Part shown: in pieces, positions 58,559-64,000 of the stretch
How the letters are laid out: each line of letters begins with the position of its first letter
Numbering within the stretch: the stretch's first letter is position 1
Assembly: GCA_032156805.1 (NCBI GenBank)
Contig: JALDXQ010000010.1
Span: forward strand, 4,039-68,038
DNA from: Gp6-AA40 sp032156805
Lineage (GTDB): Bacteria > Acidobacteriota > Vicinamibacteria > Vicinamibacterales > UBA2999
Direction: 5' to 3'
DNA: 64,000 nt
The notes under the pieces: model-generated
Told to the model about the DNA's origin: nothing
The model's database searches: none
What the model saw: the letters and a program-made list of their open reading frames with translations, nothing else
Position numbers and translations under genes: made by a program

Positions 58559-60277
58559 TCAGGCCGCGGGCGGCTCCTGCGGCTGGCGCGGTCCCGTCGT
58601 CCCCCAGAGGTCGGCCGCCCGCTTCAGCGCGCCCTCGACGTGCGGCAGGATGTTGTCTTCGCCCACGTGGCGATGAAACTCAGCCGCATTCATGAGCGTC
58701 GCTGGCTGCGGCAATGCGCCGCACAACAGGAGCGTACGGCCGGTGGCGTGGACCGCATCGGCAAAGTCCTGAATGGCGCGCAACCCGGTCCCGTCGAGCG
58801 CTGTCATGTTCCGGAGGCGCAGGACCACGACGGGTGCGAACTCGGTGATGTGTGCGGCTTGCGCTGTCAGCTTGTCGGTCGCACCAAACAGGAACGGTCC
58901 GTGGATTCGCAGGATGGTGACGTAGTCGGGAATGTCCTTGTCCTGCAGGGTGTGCGACCGCCCCCGTCTGACGTAGTCCTCCGTGACGCGCGACACGGTG
59001 GTCGTCGCCGTCACGCGACGGATGAACATCAGCGCCGCGATGATCATGCCCGCCTCGACGGCCACGGTCAGATCGGCCAGCACTGTCAGAGCAAAGGTCC
59101 ACAACCACACGATGCGATCGGTCCATCCGTGCTTCCAGAGCTCAGGGATCTCCCGCCACTCGCCCATGTTGTACGCGACGACCAGCAGGATCGATCCGAG
59201 CACGGCCATGGGAACCAGCGCGGCGAGCGACGAGGCAAACAGCAGGATCACGAGCAACGTGAGAGCGTGAATCATTCCCGCGACCGGTGTCTGCCCGCCG
59301 GAGCGGACATTGGTGGCCGTCCGCGCGATCGCGCCCGTCGCCGGCAGGCCGCCCACCATCGGCGAGACGATGTTCGCGACGCCCTGCGCGAACAGTTCCA
59401 CGTTCGAGTTATGACGGTGACCGCTCATGCGATCGGCCACCACAGCAGACAGGAGCGACTCGATGGCTCCGAGCATGGCCACGGTCAACGTCGGCGAGAG
59501 CAGCGACAGGATCAGGTCGGGACGAAAACTCGGCATGTGCACCTCGGGCAGGCCCGCCGGGATGCCTCCGAATCTGCTACCGATCGTCTCGATCGGCAGT
59601 CGCATCGCCGCAACGAGGACCGTCCCGCCGACGAGCGCGACGATGTATCCGGGGACGCGCGGCACGAGGCGATTCCACACCACGATCAGCACGAGAACGC
59701 CCATGCCCACCGCGGCCGTCGGGATCGACGCGCGCCCGATGTTCTCTCCCAGCACCGCGAGTCGCTCGAGGAACTCCCCCGGCGTCGGCGAGTCGAGTGT
59801 GATCCCGAAGACGTCCTGCAACTGCGTGCTGGCGATCACGAGGGCGATGCCGTTGGTGAAGCCGATGACGACGGGACGAGGGATGAAGCGAACGGCGGTG
59901 CCGCTGCCGGTGAGGCCCATGACGACGAGCACCACGCCCGCCATCATCGTGCACATGAAGAGACCGTCGAGCCCGTGCTGCGCGATGATGCCGGACACCA
60001 CGACGACGAACGCCCCCGTCGGCCCGCCGATCTGCACGTAGGAGCCGCCGAGCGCGGAGATCAGGAATCCAGTGACGATCGCGCAGTAGATGCCGGCTTG
60101 CGGCGTCATGCCGGAGGAGATGGCGAATGCCATCGCCAGCGGCAGCGCCACCAGGCCGACGGTGACTCCCGCGATCAGATCTGACGTAAATGTTCGAAGG
60201 GAGTAATTGCGAAGCGCCAGAATCGACGCAGGCAGGACATCAGACTGACGCAATCGCGTCCGCAACAAGGACTTCAA
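58559..60277 (-). CDS. SulP-family anion transporter with STAS domain
   Basis: Protein of 572 residues with 10-12 membrane helices opening with SLRTFTSDLIAGVTVGLVALPLAMAFA and the family string GIYCAIVTGFLISALGGSYVQIGGPTGAF. A STAS domain occupies about 445-560 (TALDGTGLRAIQDFADAVH). SulP proteins import sulfate, bicarbonate or other anions. It lies 11 bases downstream of the fructokinase gene on the same strand, so they may share a transcript. The signature AYNMGEWREI is intact. Confidence 0.93.
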   Translation of the reverse strand: MKSLLRTRLRQSDVLPASILALRNYSLRTFTSDLIAGVTVGLVALPLAMAFAISSGMTPQAGIYCAIVTGFLISALGGSYVQIGGPTGAFVVVVSGIIAQHGLDGLFMCTMMAGVVLVVMGLTGSGTAVRFIPRPVVIGFTNGIALVIASTQLQDVFGITLDSPTPGEFLERLAVLGENIGRASIPTAAVGMGVLVLIVVWNRLVPRVPGYIVALVGGTVLVAAMRLPIETIGSRFGGIPAGLPEVHMPSFRPDLILSLLSPTLTVAMLGAIESLLSAVVADRMSGHRHNSNVELFAQGVANIVSPMVGGLPATGAIARTATNVRSGGQTPVAGMIHALTLLVILLFASSLAALVPMAVLGSILLVVAYNMGEWREIPELWKHGWTDRIVWLWTFALTVLADLTVAVEAGMIIAALMFIRRVTATTTVSRVTEDYVRRGRSHTLQDKDIPDYVTILRIHGPFLFGATDKLTAQAAHITEFAPVVVLRLRNMTALDGTGLRAIQDFADAVHATGRTLLLCGALPQPATLMNAAEFHRHVGEDNILPHVEGALKRAADLWGTTGPRQPQEPPAA

Positions 60278-60288
60278 CTCGGTCTATT

Positions 60289-61203
60289 TTATGCCCACAG
60301 CCAGGCGGCCCCGCGAACACCACTTGCATCACCATGCCTGGCGCGCACCAGCCGTGTCCGCACATCGGCGCCCGCTCCGGTGGCGGCGAATACCCACTGG
60401 CTCCACAGTCGCGGGACATCGTCGTACAGGCGATCGATGTTCGACATCCCGCCCCCGAGAACGATCACGTCAGGATCGAGGATGTTGATCACGCTCGCCA
60501 GGGCGCGGGCCATCCGGTGCTGATAACGATCCATCGTCGCAACCGCCGACGGATCGCCGCCGGCAGCTGCGCGCGCGATCTCCCTCGGCGTTTCGCGACG
60601 GCTCGTATGCCGTTCATGATCAGCGATCATCCCGGGACCTGACAGGTAGGTCTCGATGCAGCCTCGCTTCCCGCAGTAGCACGCAGGGCCCGGACACTCG
60701 TCGCCCCCTGCCCATGGCAACGCGTTGTGACCCCACTCGCCGGCGATGCCATTCACACCCGTAAGAACCTGTCCTCGAATCGCGATGCCGGCGCCTGTCC
60801 CGGTTCCCACGATCACGGCAAAGACGATCTCCGCTTCGGCGGCTGCTCCATCGGTGGCCTCGGACATCGCAAAGCAGTTGGCATCGTTCGCCATGCGCAC
60901 CGCCCGGCCGAGCCTGGACTCGAGGTCGCGCAAGAGCGGCCGGCCGATGAGCCAGACCGAGTTGGCATTCTTGACCAGGCCGGTCGATGGCGTGATCGTT
61001 CCGGGGATACCGACTCCAACCGATCCGCGAGATCCGGCGGTCTGCTCGATCGTTGTGACCACCGCAAGAATGGCATCGATGGTCGCATCGTAGTCGTCTC
61101 GCGGCGTGGGAACACGGACGCGCGCGATCTCACGATCGCCGTCGAGCGCGATCCCTTCAATCTTCGTCCCGCCGAGATCGATCCCGATGCGCAGCTGACC
61201 CAT
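60289..61203 (-). CDS. mak: ROK-family fructokinase (Mak-like)
   Basis: Protein of 304 residues. ATP site GIDLGGTKIEGIALD, catalytic Asp in MANDANCFA, zinc motif CYCGKRGCIETYLSG, and the Mak-diagnostic tail INILDPDVIVLGGGMSNIDRLY and HGDASGVRGAAWLW. It phosphorylates fructose (and possibly mannose) with ATP. It is the promoter-proximal gene of a pair with the SulP transporter. There is no PTS component nearby. Confidence 0.9.
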   Translation of the reverse strand: MGQLRIGIDLGGTKIEGIALDGDREIARVRVPTPRDDYDATIDAILAVVTTIEQTAGSRGSVGVGIPGTITPSTGLVKNANSVWLIGRPLLRDLESRLGRAVRMANDANCFAMSEATDGAAAEAEIVFAVIVGTGTGAGIAIRGQVLTGVNGIAGEWGHNALPWAGGDECPGPACYCGKRGCIETYLSGPGMIADHERHTSRRETPREIARAAAGGDPSAVATMDRYQHRMARALASVINILDPDVIVLGGGMSNIDRLYDDVPRLWSQWVFAATGAGADVRTRLVRARHGDASGVRGAAWLWA

Positions 61204-61584
61204 TGGCGCAGCTTAGCAGGAAGGCACGGGCATCACGTGCGTGCTGGTACAATTCGCCCTTCCCTGCATCTTCAAGACGAGGGTCTGTGCGGTCGTTGAC
61301 GCTGGTGCGCGGTCGTCTATCTCTTACTCACGGCGGTCATCGGGATGGACGTGCTCGGCACCATCGACATCCACATCGCCAGCGATCCGGGCGACCGCTG
61401 CTGACGTCGGCAATCCTGCAGTGGAACGCCGAACACGTCCCGCTGACCCACGCGTGGTGGCAGTTTCCGATCATCTACGAGGCCTGCATCAACTCGTTGC
61501 GAGCCAGCCTGGAAGCCAGCGCATCGCCGCGTTCGAACCTCCGTCGGGCTCGAACAACCGGATGTGATTACACACCGAGGCTTG
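61204..61584 (+). pseudogene. Frameshifted 5' remnant of a membrane glycosyltransferase-like gene
   Basis: On plus, a start-like GTG at 61287 (RSLTLVR) and then, in another frame, VVYLLLTAVIGMDVLG and IASDPGD, and after a further -1 shift near 61395 PLLTSAILQWNAEHVPLTHAWWQFP (to about 61480). Joined, this matches the N-terminus of large integral membrane proteins with an SDPGDPLL/W/QFPIFYP motif. The sequence then becomes unrelated. A TACAAT (61248-61253) upstream may be its old promoter. Confidence 0.6.
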
Positions 61585-62478
61585 CTAGTTGGCGCGGGGA
61601 GGGTCCCAGCCAGAGGGCGTGCCCACCGGCGCCACTTCGAGAATGGCTTCGGCCGCGTGGATCTTCCCTCGATACACCTTGAACGCCTCGAAGGTGGAGA
61701 ACATCGTGTTGGGCTGACCGCCGGGCACCGAGCCAGGACCGAAATCGAGGCGGAGCCAGACGATCCCCATCTCCTCATCGACGGCAACGACGCGGTAGGT
61801 GATCCCGGCGAGCGTCGGAATCTGCTGACTCTTCATGTCCTCGCAGCTCGGCGGGCGGAACGTGCAGCCGGGCCCGGCCATCTTTCGCCCGTTCTCGAAG
61901 CGATACGCGTCGCTCGACATCGGCACATCGGGTGCGAGGAAGCTCCCCGCGCGCAGACCGGCCGGGTAGAGCGAGGCGATCCGGATCATCTCCTCCCGAT
62001 CGTGCAGCTCTGACGGCTTCGGCTCGTACGCCATGCCGGCATTCGGTGTCGTGAACGCATCGGGCTGAAAGAGCACGCCTTCCTGCTGGCTGCGTACGAC
62101 CATCGTCTCGACCTCGGTGAGCGCAAGGGCGAACACCTTCAGGCGCAGCGCCAGCAGTACCGGCTTGCCGTTCTCTTCGACCACCGTATGCGTGCCGGCC
62201 ACGCCCTCGCGCACATCGATGAAGTCCTGGCGATAAGGGCGGAGTGCCGTCACCGTTTTCCAGAGGCCGTCGCCCAGCCGCATCTCGACCGTGTCCTCGG
62301 TGAACCGCACGCGGCTGCTGGTGTGAAGTTTCTCGGGATCGTGCGCGACCATCGCCTCCAGATACGTCGTGATGAAATCGCCGAGGCACCGGCGATCGCA
62401 CCGCTGCGCTTCGGACGTGGATGGATGAGCAGCGACAAGCGCGAGGGCGAGAGCGACCGAGAGCCGCATGACATGCAT
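61585..62478 (-). CDS. Secreted DUF8021-like protein
   Basis: Protein of 297 residues with a signal peptide ending STSEAQ. The mature part opens CDRRCLGDFITTYLEAMVAHDP and continues GLWKTVTALRPYRQDFID, then ALRLKVFALALTEVETMVVR, a SnoaL/NTF2-like pattern resembling DUF8021. Four Cys (CDRRC near the start and C-F-PPSC near 222-228) may form disulfides. Function unknown. It is 39 bases after the dnaE2 stop on the same strand. Confidence 0.65.
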   Translation of the reverse strand: MHVMRLSVALALALVAAHPSTSEAQRCDRRCLGDFITTYLEAMVAHDPEKLHTSSRVRFTEDTVEMRLGDGLWKTVTALRPYRQDFIDVREGVAGTHTVVEENGKPVLLALRLKVFALALTEVETMVVRSQQEGVLFQPDAFTTPNAGMAYEPKPSELHDREEMIRIASLYPAGLRAGSFLAPDVPMSSDAYRFENGRKMAGPGCTFRPPSCEDMKSQQIPTLAGITYRVVAVDEEMGIVWLRLDFGPGSVPGGQPNTMFSTFEAFKVYRGKIHAAEAILEVAPVGTPSGWDPPRAN

Positions 62479-62517
62479 TGTAGTTGGTGCACGCGACGGA
62501 AATCGCAGCCGGGTAAC

Positions 62518-64000
62518 TCAATAGAAATCGTGGGCATCGATCGAGGCGGCGCCCTGGATCCCTTCGACTCGCTCGGCACGGACTGACAGCACGCCGTCCT
62601 GATGCTGTAACACGCCTTCGATCATCAGGAATGGCTGGCCGACCACGGCGGTTCGCTCGCGATCGTAGAGGTCGGGCCGGATGATGACGTTGGAGATCCC
62701 GGTTTCATCCTCGAGCGTGAGGAACACGAAGCCCTTTGCCGTACCGGGCCGCTGCCGCGTGATGACCATCCCGGCCACACGGACGCGGCGCCCGTCGCGT
62801 GCCCGCGGCAAGTCAGCAGCACGCAATACGCCACGCAGCGCCAGCTCGCTGCGGCGGAGTGCCATCGGATGCGGACCAATGGTCAGACCCATCCCGGCGT
62901 AATCAGCCTGCAGGCGTTCGGCGGCGTCCATGACGGGCAGAGGACTTTCGACTCTCGGCTCTGCGCTCTCGGCCCTGGCCGGTTGACCCTGGACTCTGGC
63001 CTGTTGGCTCTGGGCTTTCGGCTCTCGGCCCTGGCCCTCATACAGTTCACCGGCGGGCCGGACAGATCGCTCCACCTGCCAGAGCGCGCTTCGGCGTTCA
63101 CGGGTGAACGCGTTGAGCGCGCCGATGTCAGCCAGCATGGTCAGCTCGTCACGCCGCAGGCCGGTCCGCTGCACGACGTCCTCGATCGAACGGAAGCGCC
63201 CGGCCGGACGAAGCGCTGCGGTCCATTCGTGTGAACAGATGTTGCAGTAATACGTACGGCTCTGGGCTCTCGGCTCTCGGCCCTGGCCCTCGACCGTCGC
63301 TCGGGCCACCCCGAGTGCCGTCGAGGGGTGGACCTGGTCTCGAACGACTTCAATCATCGACTCGTCGTCGCTGCCGCACTTCGTGCACAGCGGTGGTGGG
63401 GCCATCGTTTTCGTCCGATCGAATGCCGCCATTGCCTGCCCCATGTCCTTTCGCAAGCCGTTCACGTACATGAAACCGATGCGGACCCCTCCGTCATCCT
63501 CGACACGACAGAGCCAGTCGGAGTGCTGTACGTCGATCGGATGAAAGCGGACACCGCGTCGCTGGGCGTCCTTGACGAGCGTCGCGGGGTGATAGAAACC
63601 CATCGGCTGGTTGTTGAGGAGAGCCGTATAGAAGGCAGACGAGTAATGCACTTTCAGATAGGCGCTTGCGTAGGCGAGCAGCGCGAAGCTCGCCGCATGC
63701 GATTCGGGGAATCCGTAGAGTGCAAACGAGGTGATCGAAGTGATGATCCGCTCGGCGGTCTCGCCGGTGATGCCGTTGCGCGCCATCCCTTCGCGAAGCT
63801 GCACCTCGATCTGCTTCATGCGTTTCTCGGAACGCTTGAAGCCCATCGCGCGCCGCAGTTCTTCCGCCTGCCCGCCGGTGAATCCCGCCGCGACCATCGC
63901 CATCCGCAGCAACTGCTCCTGGAAGAGCGGCACTCCCAGCGTTCGTTCGAGCACCGGCGCGAGCGACGGATGCAGGGGGATGACGGGTTCTCTTCCCGCC
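62518..64000 (-). CDS. dnaE2: Error-prone DNA polymerase DnaE2, 3' part
   Basis: C-terminal 494 residues visible; the gene runs off the window. Family blocks: PLFQEQLLRMAMVAAGF, EELRRAMGFKRSEKRM, YGFPESHAASFALLAYASAYLK, ADIGALN and the OB domain VRVAGMVITRQRPGTAKGF. DnaE2 replaces DnaE3/ImuB in SOS mutagenesis together with ImuA/ImuB. Unusual: an insertion of about 60 residues with two CxxC knuckles (CTKC and CNIC) before the helix-hairpin region, and two low-complexity segments (GQGREPRAQS; GQGREPKAQSQQARVQG) derived from GGCTCTC-type repeats. Confidence 0.9.
   Translation of the reverse strand, partial: AGREPVIPLHPSLAPVLERTLGVPLFQEQLLRMAMVAAGFTGGQAEELRRAMGFKRSEKRMKQIEVQLREGMARNGITGETAERIITSITSFALYGFPESHAASFALLAYASAYLKVHYSSAFYTALLNNQPMGFYHPATLVKDAQRRGVRFHPIDVQHSDWLCRVEDDGGVRIGFMYVNGLRKDMGQAMAAFDRTKTMAPPPLCTKCGSDDESMIEVVRDQVHPSTALGVARATVEGQGREPRAQSRTYYCNICSHEWTAALRPAGRFRSIEDVVQRTGLRRDELTMLADIGALNAFTRERRSALWQVERSVRPAGELYEGQGREPKAQSQQARVQGQPARAESAEPRVESPLPVMDAAERLQADYAGMGLTIGPHPMALRRSELALRGVLRAADLPRARDGRRVRVAGMVITRQRPGTAKGFVFLTLEDETGISNVIIRPDLYDRERTAVVGQPFLMIEGVLQHQDGVLSVRAERVEGIQGAASIDAHDFY
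62945..63039. repeat. GGCTCTC/GGCCCTGG simple repeat in dnaE2, block 1
   Basis: A run of degenerate CTCTGGGCTCTCGGC-type units translated in frame as a Gln/Ala/Glu/Arg/Ser-rich linker between the polymerase body and the OB domain. Confidence 0.7.
63258..63291. repeat. GGCTCTC/GGCCCTGG simple repeat in dnaE2, block 2
   Basis: Same unit type as the block at 62945-63039; lies inside the zinc-ribbon insertion and is translated as GQGREPRAQSR. Confidence 0.7.

Noticed and set aside
58640..60184. Plus-strand open frame of 514 residues opposite sulP
   Set aside because: His/Asp/Arg-rich composition typical of the antisense of membrane helices; no family motif.
1..64000. tRNA, rRNA, CRISPR array, prophage or complete insertion sequence
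   Set aside because: None was found by reading: no cloverleaf arms with a T-loop GTTCRANNC in context, no regularly spaced direct repeats, no integrase or transposase ORF.

Overview
The window is 64 kb of GC-rich DNA, densely coding on both strands with many 4-bp stop/start overlaps. The gene set points to an Acidobacteriota member close to Vicinamibacteria: a long MacB/FtsX-type duplicated permease of the acidobacterial orphan type, several PAS/CHAT/TPR regulators, a PIG-L deacetylase with a glutamine-amidotransferase-like tail, CHRD and DUF3617 exported proteins, and short simple repeats (GTTCAGGG-, ATTCAGA-, GGCTCTC- and CCGGCTTCAGCCGG-type) that sit between and inside genes. This placement is inference from gene content; no rRNA or tRNA gene was found in the window.

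Layout. 1-594: end of an alpha/beta hydrolase. 591-12929 (minus): a complete chemosensory operon in the order response regulator, cheA, cheW, soluble MCP-like receptor, PAS/HEAT-repeat protein, cheR, cheB, cheY-like, cheC, hybrid histidine kinase. 13098-18032: methyltransferase, a Ser/Thr kinase ending in a BRCT domain, a glyoxalase-like protein, a SnoaL-tailed ECF sigma factor, a CHRD lipoprotein and an intradiol-dioxygenase-like protein. 18110-21169: a peptidase MA/beta-propeller/outer-membrane-barrel protein. 21170-21816: decayed DNA with a gene remnant.

21817-33327 (plus): the most system-like region. A peptide-type ABC importer is translationally coupled to an ECF sigma factor, which is coupled to a TPR-CHAT protease. 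After a 104-bp AT-richer gap come a zinc-finger anti-sigma-like protein, a subtilisin-family protease with three QSTMAILD repeats inside its catalytic domain, and an HD-GYP protein. A membrane protein with a TIR-like C-terminal domain follows and ends in a 136-bp inverted-repeat element.

35370-53209: a sulfite-oxidase-family enzyme, a permease fused to GAF and SpoIIE-type phosphatase domains, corA, a PIG-L protein, a sterol-desaturase-like protein, DUF3617, msrP/msrQ, SpoIID-like, a bacterial SET protein divergent from a radical SAM enzyme, and three exported or outer-membrane proteins in tandem. 53360-58501: an island bounded by two paralogous metallophosphoesterases that holds a lipoprotein with kinase-like motifs, a DUF4956 membrane protein and a phospholipase D-like protein. 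58559-64000: SulP transporter, fructokinase (mak), a frameshifted gene remnant, a secreted DUF8021-like protein and the 3' part of dnaE2, which carries an inserted zinc ribbon and repeat-derived linkers.
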